Below are positions 1 through 11,450 of a stretch of DNA of 64,000 nt, piece after piece (the first letter of the stretch is position 1; each line of letters starts with the position of its first letter). A program made the translations under genes and the position numbers. Under the pieces are notes generated by a model, which ran no database searches, was not told where the DNA came from, and saw nothing but the letters and a program-made list of their open reading frames with translations. This stretch comes from Stenogyne calaminthoides. Its lineage: Eukaryota; Streptophyta; Magnoliopsida; Lamiales; Lamiaceae. The stretch spans positions 10,921,638 to 10,985,637 of the forward strand of contig JBBCBC010000031.1 in NCBI GenBank assembly GCA_037126765.1, written 5' to 3'.

Positions 1-3
1 GAT

Positions 4-443
4 TGTTGGGTTATGGAGCCTGAGTGAAACGGGGATGCAGGGCGCGGGAGGCCTTCGACGGTCTTTCGAGGTCAAGCAAGTGTGCTTTCCGGTCGGCGCT
101 CCCCTTGCGGGTGAGAAGGCGCTCGAGCAAGGTTCTCGATCGAGCAAAACCACTTTCGACCAAGGGGTCGAGGTCGGCGATTCGAGGCCCCAGACGCGGA
201 GGCCCGATTTCATCTTCTAGGGTTTTCGGGGATGGGCCAAACCTAGGTTTCTATTATAAATACCCCGACTCCCCCATTGTATCTTGCACTACTTGCCTTT
301 ATCTTATAAGATCTGATAGATCTCTCACGGCTTGGTAGTGCCCCCAGATGTAGTCAGTCTGACGAACTGGGTAACCAAATTGTTTGTCTCTAAATTCCTA
401 GTTCTATTATTTTCTCCCATAATTGCTTGTTTAATTCCTAACA
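4..443 (+). repeat. 5' LTR of the TRIM-like element
   Basis: Direct repeat of 872-1311, starting TG and ending CA. A TATA box (TATAAATACC) lies at 255-264. The left half is GC-rich with several Ser/Arg-coding open frames that I take as non-genic. Confidence 0.85.
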
Positions 444-445
444 AC

Positions 446-457
446 TGGTATCAGAGC
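446..457 (+). other. Primer binding site
   Basis: TGGTATCAGAGC, two bases after the LTR end, is the common plant copia primer site complementary to the 3' end of initiator tRNA-Met. Confidence 0.85.
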
Positions 458-659
458 ATCAGGCTCAAGGGATTTGTGGAGAGCAATTATGGTGGCTAAA
501 GGGAAATTGTCTGTTGAGAAGCTTGATGGAACGAAGCTGAACGTTGAGGGACATTGCTCGGATCGAGAGTTACTGCCGATGAGGGATTGGGAAGACGAGT
601 TACAGTTGGAGTTAGTCTCCAGGTGGGAGATTGTTGGGATTGTTGGAGTCTGAGTTGCG

Positions 660-805
660 GAATGAGTCCAGGGAGGACAAGACGTTCGAGAATGAGTCCA
701 AGGAGGACAAGATGTTCGGAATGAGTCCAGGGAGGACAAGGCGTTCGGAATGAGTCCAGGGAGGACAAGACGTTTAGAATGAGTCCAGGTAGGACAAGAC
801 GTTCG
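660..805 (+). repeat. Five 29-bp tandem repeats inside the TRIM-like element
   Basis: Units start at 660, 690, 719, 748 and 777. Each begins GAATGAGTCCAGG and contains GGACAAGACGTTC with a few substitutions. They occupy about a third of the internal region. They have no clear coding role. Confidence 0.9.
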
Positions 806-861
806 ACCTAGTTGAGGTCACGCACTTTCGCTCCAGTGTCAGTCTCCAGGTTCAGTCTCCA

Positions 862-871
862 GGTGGGAGAT
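862..871 (+). other. Polypurine tract
   Basis: GGTGGGAGAT directly before the 3' LTR is the expected plus-strand priming site. A near copy with the start of an LTR (GGTGGGAGATTGTTGGG) is also present at about 622-638 inside the element. Confidence 0.7.
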
Positions 872-1311
872 TGTTGGGTTATGAAGCCTGAGTGAAACGG
901 GGATGCAGGGTGTGGGGGGTTCGACCAGTGCTCGAGGTCGAGCAAGTGTGCTCGGTCGAGCGCTCCCCTTTGCAGCTGTGAGAAGGCACTCGAGCAAGGT
1001 TGCTGATCGAGTAGAACCGCTCGACCAAGGGCTGAGGTCGAGCGGTTCCGAGGCCTATACGCGGAGGCCTAATTTCATCTTCTAGGGTTTCGGCCAGGAT
1101 GGGCCAAACCTAGGTTTCTGTTATAAATACCCCCTGACTCCCCCATTGTATCTTGCACTACTTGCACTATCTTATAAGATATAGTAGATCTCTCCTGGCT
1201 TGGTAGTGCCTCCAGATGTAGTCAGTCTGACGAACTGGGTAACCAAATTGTTTGTCTCTAAATTCCTAGTTCTATTATTTTCTCCCATAATTGCTTGTTT
1301 AATTCCTAACA
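872..1311 (+). repeat. 3' LTR of the TRIM-like element
   Basis: Second copy of the 440-bp LTR. Its TATA box is at 1132-1139. The next base (1312) is in the integrase region of copia A on the opposite strand. Confidence 0.85.
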
Positions 1312-3827
1312 CTCTTTCCACCTAAACTTTCAGTTCCCATAGGACCCATTAGATCCATATGAATGAATTCACAACACCTGTCTGCTGTACATGCTGACAA
1401 CATTTGATGTGTTGTCCTCACTTGCTTACCTTTCTGGCATGGTCCACTGATTTTTCCTTTTTCAAAGTTAAGATCTGGTAAACCAACAACAACACCTAGT
1501 CTATGCAATTTCTGAATACTTCTGTAATTAGCATGACCAAGTTTTTGATGACATAAGAAAATATCATCTGCTTTAGCACTTTTACAAGTATGATTTGTTC
1601 AAATCAAATAACAATTATCAGCAGATCTTTTGCCAGTCATTAAGCAATCATCATTTTTATCAAACACATAGCATGAATTCTTGTCAAATTTCACATGTAA
1701 ATCATCATCACATAACTGACTAATACTAATCAGATTAGCAAGTAAACCTTTTACATGTAACACATTTGTCAACTTTGGAAAACCAGGAACATTCAATATT
1801 CCTTTTCCAACTTTACCTTTTGAACCACCACCATATGTAACATGACCACCATTACGTGATGTATAATCAGATAAATAATTAAGTTGACCAGTCATGTGTC
1901 TAGAACAACCACTATCAAAGTACCAAGATCCAGGAACACATGTTTTCAAGGATGTGTACACAACATTGCATGACATGTTTTTATGAATCAACTTTTTAGT
2001 GTTGTTAACCTGTTTTATAAGGTGTTCAATTTTATCAGGTAAAACAATTCCAACTTTTAAATATCTTCTTAACTTAGAACAATATGAACGAATATGACCT
2101 ACTCCAGCACAATAAAAACAGACATACTCTTTAAACAAACTATCAGATTTCTTTTGTTTACCTTTCAAAGATTTAGGCAAAGAAGTTCTAGCTTTTACAA
2201 AAGAAATAAGTTCACAGGATAAAGGAGTATTCTCAGAAGTTTTCACAAAACCAAGTCCAGCATTATCAGATCTACCAAACATTAATGCCTCATTCAATTC
2301 AGTAGTGCTTGCAGAAAACTTTTTAAAACTTAGAGTAGTGCACTTAAGTTCGTCTTTCAAAGAAGAAATTTCCACATCTTTTCTAGTTAAAAGAACTTCA
2401 AGCTTCAAAAGATTTTCTTTCAAATCTAAATTTTCTAAAGATAAGGAACTCAACACCTGTTTTTGAGTTTCTAAATCAGTTTTAAACTTCAGATATTCAG
2501 AGTCACAATCAGCAGATTTTGATGTTTCAGCATTCAGAATAGTTCCAGCAAAACAGTTAATCTCAGAGTTATATTGACTGAATGTTGTTGCAGATGTTGT
2601 ATGAACATCTGAATCTGCTTCAGACCAATAATCATCGAGATCATCATCAAATGTATCATCATAAACTATTCTAGCAAACATAGCACTTAGCTCACATTTA
2701 CCAGAATCAGTTTCATCATCAGAATCATCACTTAAGGTAGCATTAAAGATCATTTTCTTCCTAAGCATAATATTAGCACATTCATTAGCATAATGACCAT
2801 ATCCAGAACATGCATCACATTTAACCTTTTTTCTGTACTCAGGATCATATTTGAACTTGTTATCCTTATTGAATTGTCTAGGTTGATTGAAACTGGAAGA
2901 CTGACTTGGAACAAGCTTTTTATCAGAGGGAGAAGTATTTTGGTTAAACTTATCCTTTGATTGAAATTGACCATTTGGTCTTCTGAACTTTCCTTTTAGA
3001 AAAGATTTGAATTGCTTAGTGATAAGAGCAAATTGTTCAGAAACATTTTCATCACATATATCAAAAACATCATCATCAGAATCAACTTCAGTCACATAAG
3101 GATGTTTACCAACATTATCAAAAGATTCACCTCTAAAAGCAAGTACTTTCTTGTCTTTATCTTTCTCATGTTTATCATCATCTAACATATTTGAGTTAAT
3201 CTCATAAGTTTTCAAAATACTTATCGACTCATTTTGACTCAATAAATCAGTGTTCTTAGCCTCTTCTATTGCACATATTTTTGCATCAAATCGTTTAGGA
3301 ACAGTTCTAAGTATCTTATTAACTAACCGAGTGTTGGAAATTGGATCACCAAGTGAGTGTGACTCATTAGCAATCTCACTTATCATTTCATTGTATGATG
3401 AAATGTTCTCATCATCTTTCATCTTCAAGTTTTCAAACTTGGTTCCCAACATTCTGAGTCTAGTTATTCGAACACTTTCTGATCCTTCACAATGTTCCTG
3501 CAATATATCACATGCATCCTTAGAAGAAACACAATTATATATCAGTTTAAACATAGAAACATCAGTAGTAGTAAAAATTGCATTAAGGGCTTTAGAATTG
3601 AAATTGGCTGATGTGCATTCATCATTGGACCAATCAATCTCCCTTTTAACTTGCGATTCTCCATCAATATCACCCACTGTTTTTGGAGGATTCCAACCAG
3701 ACAGCACACTACGCCATGCTCTCTCATCTATAGACTTAATATACATGCGCATTTTGGGTTTCCAGTAGGGATAATTTGATCCATCCAAAATTGGAGGTTT
3801 TAAAGAAGGAGTTAGTGGATATTCCAT
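1312..3827 (-). pseudogene. Copia A gag-protease-integrase polyprotein, truncated
   Basis: The start ATG is at 3827. The long open frame (3827-1599) shows a copia Gag (early WKPKMRMYI block), two CCHC zinc knuckles (CDACSGYGHYANEC and CFYCAGVGHIRSYC) and a copia protease with an intact active site (FDSGCSRHMTG). Lysine-rich and coiled regions lie between. An in-frame TGA just after the protease ends this open frame at about 1599. The same frame then continues with the GAG-pre-integrase signature (HQKLGHANYRSIQ) and the first integrase residues (HMDLMGPMGTES). It stops abruptly at 1311/1312, where the TRIM-like element begins. Reverse transcriptase and RNase H are absent from the window. With a stop and a truncation it is non-functional, but the gag half is well preserved. 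Confidence 0.9.
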
Positions 3828-3971
3828 TGCAAAAACACACTTTAAACACAGGATCTTTAACTTACTGTATCAAGTTTATGGCTCTGGCGCCAACTAAACA
3901 TAAAAAATAACATATGACAGCGGAAGTATAAAAACGCAGTGCAAGGATTTTACAAAATTGTGTATAGTCTA
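3828..3971 (-). other. Copia A 5' leader and LTR edge
   Basis: This stretch lies upstream of the copia A gag start. On the minus strand it contains TGGCGCCAGAGC (3881-3892), which resembles the tRNA-Met primer site with three differences. It is probably the primer site, though no LTR end in CA sits right beside it. It is cut at 3971 by copia B and resumes at 13290. Confidence 0.5.
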
Positions 3972-5839
3972 TGTTGGGGTTATACAGGAAAGTATGCTTT
4001 TACTTTGTATAACCAAACTGAATTTATGTCTTATTTACTGAAATAAATTATTTATCACTGATGCTTTAAATATCATTGAATGTTACATATATTTACTGCA
4101 TAATTATTCAATAAATAGTACGTGTTACATTGTAGTTAATTTAGTGATAACATTGTAGTTAATTTAGTGATACCAGATCACAGAAGATTAAATTAACAGT
4201 CCCTTGTAACTAAAAGTACACTATTCACGACCTAGATGGAAATGAACAATCCATCGTGAAAGGTTGAAGTGTAAGGCTCAAATTGGCTTGTCTTGACCAA
4301 GAGATTACACTAGTGCATGATTGATGCACTGAATAGGACCTACACGAGGATAAATTATTCAGCACTGAACTGGGAAGAATTAGACCTCAGTGGTTCGTTA
4401 TTTCTTAATCTTCGTCCCTTAAATAGGATCGCGTGTGGTTAGTAATCATTGCTTTGACTTATGACGGGTAGAGAATCAACGAGATTCAATACCTTATATC
4501 TTGGGCAATATTATTGGTCACATGCGATTGCTAAAATTTAATACGAAGAATCGTAGTAAGCACGCTTTGTTCGATTTGCCCCCTTGGGAGGTTCATAAGA
4601 TTTATCATACCAAATCTTGCAAGTGGAACTAGTTTCCGGTATGGATAATAATGTTGAACCGTTCCTTGACCAAGGACAAAAAGATATTAATTAATGGAAA
4701 GCTATTTCAGTGGCTTGAATTAATTAATGGAGTAGATAATCTTAAACACGGGAAATAATAACCGGGAGCCATATTAACAGTAATATGAGTTAAGATGGAT
4801 AGTGCAATATTAATTATGTAGTGGGATTAATTAATATTTATGGGCTTGAATAATATTGTGGCTCAATATTGATAATTCAAGATCCATTGGAAGGTCCAAT
4901 CTTAATTCTCCTAAAGGCCCCTCAAGTAGCCCAAACATAAAGTCCAATAACTGAAAAAGGTGTTTAAAAATAAAATAAATTATGTTGCCTATTTTTCCTA
5001 TTTTTCAAAAATAGTAAATAAAAGGAGGAGAAATATTTTCTTTGAATTTTGTTATGGAATGAAGATAAGTATTCTTGGAATACAAGATTATCTCATTAAA
5101 TTCAAGAAATCTCCCACTTGGTTATTTACTATGAAATTTTCGAAAATTTTGAATAATTAAGGGAAAGAAAGATTTTCTTGATTTTCTTGAAAAGATATTA
5201 TGGAATATATGTATTCTTGCAATACAAGTATATCTCATAAATTCAAGAAGATCCAAATCTTGGTTTCTTTTCTCTTAAAATTTTGAAATATCCCATAACA
5301 AGAGGAGTTGAGATTTTTGTGGAATATTTTAATTATGGAGAAAAGAATATATGAGATATATTCAAGATTTCTTGGAGATCAAGAAAAAGATTTTCCCATA
5401 TTAATTTTATCCCAAAATTTTGACCAACCCCTCTATAAATAGGGGATGATTCTTTCATCCCCAGCTGCAATTTCATGTGTTGAAAAAAATTAAAAATCCA
5501 CAAAGGTGGTTCAACAAATAATTTATTTTTCCTTTTGTTAATTGTTCGCGAGTTTCCTTCCACCGGATTGACGAGCAAGGACTTGGGAATACTTGGGAAG
5601 GCTTTTTGGTGTGTTCGTGCCAACGGAGTCCATTGTCATTCCAAACAGGTTAGTTCACATAAACCCGTGGCAATTCCGCATGCGTAGGATTTATGTGAAC
5701 TGTTTATATGCATGATTTGTTGTTGAATTATTATTTGAATTAATATAGGATTAATTCATGCTAGTAATAATTGTTATAATTAAATTTGTATTTAAATAGT
5801 CATCCTAGAATAGATCCAAGGGCAATTAATTCCCCAACA
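3972..5839 (+). repeat. 5' LTR of copia B
   Basis: 1868-bp copy of the LTR repeated at 11451-13289. The promoter-like TATA box TATAAATAGGGG is at about 5434-5445. Short open frames inside it on both strands are shared with the 3' LTR and are not genes. Confidence 0.95.
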
Positions 5840-5840
5840 A

Positions 5841-5857
5841 GCCCGGTATCGAGCCTC
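5841..5857 (+). other. Probable primer binding site of copia B
   Basis: GCCCGGTATCGAGCC directly follows the LTR. It is a variant of the usual TGGTATCAGAGCC site. Confidence 0.5.
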
Positions 5858-7367
5858 GGTTTGAGACTCTGAAGTTTTAAATTGTAATTTAATTCATTTT
5901 CATTAAATTTGAAATTAGATAGTAGAATTGCTAGATCTTTTTTGCAGGTATCCAATTGTCATGGTATTTGATGAATGTTTATATTTATGCATGCATATAA
6001 ATTGTGGTTTTTAATTCGATTGCTCGAATTCGATTTTTTGCCTAAATGAGAAAATCAAAGTAGATTAGGATTTATTTGATTCGTTCAATGTAATAGACTA
6101 GTCTAGATCTAGGTTTATTTATTTTTCGTAAATAAATTGCAACCGGATCGTGAGCCAAGACGAAGACGATGAATTAAAGATGAATGGATCCGGAACCGAA
6201 AGCACAAGTTGACGCAGCGTCACCGAAACGATGACACGGGCAGGACACAGTATGCGTGGGGGGCGTAGGTCGAGGGTCGAAATCGGATCCTGATCGATCC
6301 TGACAAGACCGCGACATGGATCACGGATCGACCGCGCCAAGGGCATCGCAGACGGGCGTCGCGACACCGTCTCTTGTGATCGGGCGGGCATAGCCGGCGC
6401 GGGCGAGTGGCGGCATGGGCACGGATCGGCGGCGGGCGCGCGATTGATGCACGATGCTGTCGAGAACGGGGCGAAGGATCTTTGCCGCGGGGCGTGATCC
6501 ATTTAAGGCGACGTGTGTCGGGCGCTTCGGCGTGCGCACGTGGCGCCACTCGACACGGCCGGGGAGTGCTAGGCGGGCACTCCGACCCGCGAGCTGGTCG
6601 ATGACGTTGCTTGATGTGGCGAACTTTTCGAGACAAATGATGAAGGCAAATAAGACGATTTCTCGAGATCAAGACATGACAAAACTTAACCGTGACAATT
6701 GGATATATGTGCCCAATGTGTTTATTTTTTGTTTTGATGTTTATGCATTATTTTATGCTTATTTAAATTGTGTTTAAATTTACGATGCATGAGAAAATGT
6801 TTTGAAAAATCTCACTTTAAAAAATTACTAAGTATGCTTAAACAATTAATTGACAATTTTATTCCGGATAATAAAATTGAATTAATTTTGACCTCCATGA
6901 TTTATTTATTTGTGGATTCTTTTGGAGAAATTCCCCCCACGGGACGGTCAAAATATGGCTTTCATATGAATAAATTCCAAATGGATGATTGTGAGTTATT
7001 ATTAGCAGCGACAATGACCCTCCCTACGAGGCTCGTTCAAAGCGAAATAATAATTCTGTATTTAATCATGGTTATTACTTAGGTATAAAATTGATATGCA
7101 TATACTTCCCCGAAGTCCCTGTCAATTTTATATTGATCAAGCGGGAGCCAACTATTAATCAGGTATTAAAGGTTTGTAACTGTTCTTGTTTGTAACCTGC
7201 TTGAATGTGTTTAAATAATGATCCACCACACGTGGCTTATTTAAACTGTTTCGAGATGTTGGCTGATGCATGTTCATATATTTTTTTTGAGATTTTAATA
7301 TGATGCATGTGATCGAACTTTTTGATATATTTGTGCTTATGCATATTGTTATTTATTTCAGTTCATC
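5858..7367 (+). other. Copia B untranslated leader with a GC-rich island
   Basis: About 1.5 kb lies between the primer site and the gag start. Roughly 6180-6610 is strikingly GC-rich with many CpG sites, while both sides are AT-rich. Open frames there (for example minus strand 6220-6672) have arginine- and proline-rich compositions and no domain that I recognise. I treat them as frame artefacts of high GC, or an acquired segment. Confidence 0.6.
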
Positions 7368-10300
7368 ATGTCGCAACCTTTTAATCCACTACTTTATACT
7401 CTCAAAGAACACCAACTTTCTGGTGATAACTATGTTATTTAGAAACGAAATATGAAATTCGTCCTCACTGCACAAATACAACATTATTGGGTTCTTGATG
7501 TACCCACGCCTCGTAAGCCTACTGAAGGATCAACAGATGCAGGAAGATACTTATATAATATCTGGGAGCAGGCTAACGAACCTATGAAGCATATAATCTT
7601 GACTTCACTGTCTGATGATTTGAGATACATTCATGAAGGTGTTGAATCTGCTGCGGAAATTATACAAAGTCTTGAAGAAATATTTTTAACAAAAGACCGC
7701 ATGATCAATCAGTTTAAAAACGACGACGTGGCTAGGCTAAAAATGGCTGAGGGAACACCCGTAAGGGAGCATGTTCTCAGAATAAAATGTCATTTTAACA
7801 AGTTTGCCTATCTCGGTACTAAGTATTGTGATGAGACCCAAATCGAATTTCTTTTCCTAACTCTTCCAAGGTGTTTTGATGAGTTTTACTGTAGTTTTGT
7901 GATGAGCGATCACATGTTTACTATGGACACTCTACAAGAAGCCTTGGAGAAAATAGAGAAGCATTTAGGAAAGAAAGACGAAGCATTGGTGACCAAAAAT
8001 CTTTTCTCAAGATCTAGGCCAATGGAAGGCAAGACTCAAGAAAAGGAAAGTGGTCAGATCCAAAGAAAACTCGTCACTTAGAAAAGTAAGAGAAAGACAG
8101 CTAGCTGGATGGGTGTCAAGAAAGTACCAAAAGGAAAATGTTTTAACTGCGGTGAAAAGGGACATTGGAGGGCAGCCTGTTCCAAACCCAGAAGGGATGG
8201 AAAGAAAGGTAATTCTCACGCACTAGTTGTTGAAACTTGCTTAGCGGCGTATGCCTCCTATTTATGGGTGGTGGATACGGGGTCCACTGATCATGTTTGT
8301 TTCACTTTACAGGGGTTCAAGCGGACCCGGCAACTTAGTGGGAGTGAGATCCTCATCACACTGGGCGATGCTACGAGAGTGGCAGCTGAAGGAGTGGGAG
8401 AAGTGTACCTTTCCTTTGAAGACGGAGTTTTAATTTTAAGAGATGTTCTTTACGTTCCTAGTTTTAGAAAGAATTTGATTTCGGTTTCTAAACTTTACCT
8501 TGATGGATATTTGGTTACTTTTGATAAAGTTATTACCATTTCTCTTTATGATAAATTTATCTGTCATGGAACGTTGTCGAATAATCTCTATACAATTAAC
8601 TGTGCACACCACTCATGAAATGCATCCTATAACACATCAATTGTTTCCGATAAAAGAAAAAGTTCATCAGATGTGAACGAGACACTTCTATGGCATCTAA
8701 GATTGGGACATATTAATCCAAAGAGGATCCAAAGGTTGGTAGAAGACGGTTCACTGGAGTCTCTCCAAGTTGAACCAATCCCAACCTGCGAATCATGTTT
8801 GGAGGGTAAAATGACCAAGAGGGCATTCGGAGCCAAGGGGAATAGAGCTAAAGAAGTGTTAGAAATCGTTCACACAGACGTATGTGGTCCAATGTCAATC
8901 AAAGCAAGAAGAGGTTATGAGTATTTCGTCACTTTTATTGATGATTACTCAAGGTACGACTATATTTTCCTTATGAAGCATAAATCTGAGACCTTTGAGA
9001 AATTCAAAGAAATAAGGCTCAAGCAGAGAATCATAGGGAAAAACGTATTAAGTCTCTACGATCCGATCGTGGAGGCGAGTACCTCAGCGATGAGTTTTTG
9101 AACTACTTGTCAAATGAAGGGATTGTATCCCATCTAACTGCACCCGGAACCCCTCAACAAAACGGAGTTGCAGAGCGAAGAAACAGAACTCTTTTAGAAA
9201 TGGTTAGATCAATGATGAGTTATGCGGATCTACCCAAGTCGTTCTGGGGTCATGCCTTGGAAACAGCGGCTTATATTCTGAACTTGGTGTCATCCAAATC
9301 GGTTCCCAAAACTCCCAAAGAATTGTGGACCGGACGTAAGCCCAGTCTGAGACACATGATAATTTGGGGGTGTCCGACCTACGTGTTGGATAAGGAAGCC
9401 GGAAAATTGGATCCTCGATCAGAATTAAGGTTGTTTATAGATACCCCGAGGGAACAAAAGGGTGTATGTTCTATGGTCCCGAAGATCAAAAGGTGATAAT
9501 AAGCACTCACTTTAGATTTTTGGAAGAAGACTATATGAACGAAAGAAAACCCAGAAGTGAGATTACCTTAAATGAGCTAAGGGGGCTAACCTCAGTGCCA
9601 ATTGTACAAGATGACATACCAAACGACACATTTACACAAACGGAACGTCGTCGTAGTGGGAGGGTTGTAAGACAGCCTGAGAGATTCATGGGGATAGGAG
9701 AGTCCTCTGACTTGGTCCCTGGTCAAGATGAATCAGACCCATGGACATATGACGAGGCAATCCAAGACAAGGATGCGGTTTCTTGGCAAATAGCAATGAA
9801 AGCCGAAATGGGTTCTATGGATCATAACAGAGTGTGGGAGCTAGTCGAACCAATTAATGGGGTCAAACCCATTGGTTACAAGTGGGTATACAAGAGGAAA
9901 ATAGGACCGGACGGGAAGGTGGAAACCTTCAAGGCAAGGCTTGTGGCGAAAGGTTATACTCAGAAAGAAGGGATCGACTATGAGGAAACTTTTTCGCCTG
10001 TAGCAATGCTCACGTCCATCCGAATTCTCTTGTCGATTGCTGCGCATCTCGACTTTGAAATCTGGCAAATGGATATCAAGACGGCTTTCCTTAACGGAAG
10101 TCTTGAAGAGGAAATCTATATGCAACAACCCCAAGGCTTCATTGAAAAAGGCCAAGAACACCTAGTTTGTAAGCTCAAGAAGTCCATCTACGGACTCAAA
10201 CAAGCATCCAGAGCTTGGAACCAGTGTTTTGATCAAGTAATAAAGTCTTATGGGTTTGATCAAAAACGAAGTACGAAAAGTTGTGTGTACAAAAAGCGTG

Positions 10301-11250
10301 TCGGAACTACATTGGTATTCTTAGTACTATCGTGAGCGACATTACGCTCATCGGAACGATGTAAAGGTGTTGTCAAACGTAAGGGCATGGCTTTCAAAAC
10401 AGTTTGATATGAAGGACTTAGGGGAAGCCGGGCACATCCTTGGGATCAAGATCACTCGAGATCGCAAGAAAATGATGATAGGCTTATCGCAAGCTTCATA
10501 TATAGACACTGTCTTGAAGCGATTCAGCATGCAGGATTCCAAGAAAGGATTCGTACATTTCAGACATGGAATCCATCTATCCAAGGAAATGCTCCCTAAG
10601 ACACAAAAGGAGATAGATGACATGAAAGGTATTCCTTATGCTTCGGCTGTCGGAAGCCTTATGTATGCAATGTTGTGCACGAGACCGGATATCTGCTTTG
10701 TCGTTGGCATGGTGGCAAGATATCAAAGTAACCCGGGGAAAGAGCCTTGAACGGCAGTTAAAAACATTCTGAAGTATCTGAAAAGAACTTGAGATAGAAT
10801 GTTGGTTTATCAGTCAGATAGTCTAATTCCCATCGGTTACACGGACTCGGATTTCCAATCAGACTTAGATTCCAGAAAATCTACCTTCGGTAGTGTGTTT
10901 TGCATAGGGGGAGGAGCCATGACATGGAGAAGCTTTAAAATTAAAATGCATCGCCGATTCTACCATAGAAGCCGAATATGTAGTCACTGCTTTGCGAGGC
11001 GGAAAAAAAAGCGGTTTGGCTCAAGAACTTCCTAGTGGACTTGGATGTAGTTAGGATTTTCCCAAAGACAATCATCGCATTTTATTGTGATAATCTTCAA
11101 GCGATTTGCAAATTCAAAGGGAACCAAGAGCCCACAAGGCGGGTAAAGATCCAAACACATTGAAAGGAAATACCATCTTATACAAGAAATCGTTAAAGAG
11201 GAGATATAGAAATTGGCAAAGATCGTCGAGGAAGACAACCTAGCGAGATC
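7368..11250 (+). pseudogene. Copia B gag-pol, broken by stops and frameshifts
   Basis: The frame opens at ATG 7368. A TAG at 7440-7442 replaces the usual Trp of the WKRN motif. Gag runs to a second in-frame TAG at 8079-8081, then a CCHC knuckle (CFNCGEKGHWRAAC, about 8145) and a protease (VVDTGSTDHVC). After a TGA at 8616-8618 come the GAG-pre-integrase (LLWHLRLGHI) and integrase core (HTDVCGPM, FIDDYSRY, and [13 protein letters not shown] in another frame at about 9150). A further frame change near 9470 leads into reverse transcriptase ([35 protein letters not shown]). The YVDD box region at about 10330 is frame-shifted and altered. RNase H (GYTDSDFQSD, about 10840) carries more breaks. No intact enzyme remains. 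Confidence 0.93.
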
Positions 11251-11439
11251 CATTCACAAAGGGTCTCCCTCAGAATACATTCGAGAGACATGTGGAAGGA
11301 ATGGGTGTCAAGACAGTTGTCAATCTGCTTTGAGTATAAGTGGGAGATATTATTAGGTTCGTGTAGGTGACATTAGATGTCACGCATTAGGAACTACATG
11401 AGACATGTTGTAGTATACTTAAAAGCAGACTTTGAGTAT

Positions 11440-11450
11440 AAGTGGGAGAT
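11440..11450 (+). other. Polypurine tract of copia B
   Basis: AAGTGGGAGAT immediately precedes the 3' LTR. A second, similar AAGTGGGAGATA sits about 100 bp upstream within an imperfect local duplication (TTTGAGTATAAGTGGGAGAT). Confidence 0.8.

Larger units (their letters stand above)
4..1311 (+). mobile_element. Short non-autonomous LTR retrotransposon (TRIM/LARD-like)
   Basis: Two direct repeats of 440 bp (4-443 and 872-1311) both begin TGTTGGGTTA and end CCTAACA. They enclose only 428 bp. The first repeat is followed by a plant initiator tRNA-Met primer binding site, and the second is preceded by a purine tract. The internal region keeps a scrap of gag-like reading frame starting at 489 and five 29-bp tandem repeats, but no protease, integrase or reverse transcriptase. 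This is the layout of a terminal-repeat retrotransposon in miniature that depends on enzymes from an autonomous copia. The two LTRs differ at many positions, so the insertion is not recent. The right end joins the integrase region of a minus-strand copia. The left target duplication is outside the window. Confidence 0.85.

Noticed and set aside
431..768. Minus-strand frames with repeated CPPWTHS peptides
   Set aside because: They are translations of the 29-bp tandem repeats in the TRIM-like element.
6220..6672. 150-codon minus-strand open frame in the copia B leader
   Set aside because: It lies in a GC-rich segment where several frames on both strands stay open. Arg/Pro-rich composition, no domain and no promoter support.
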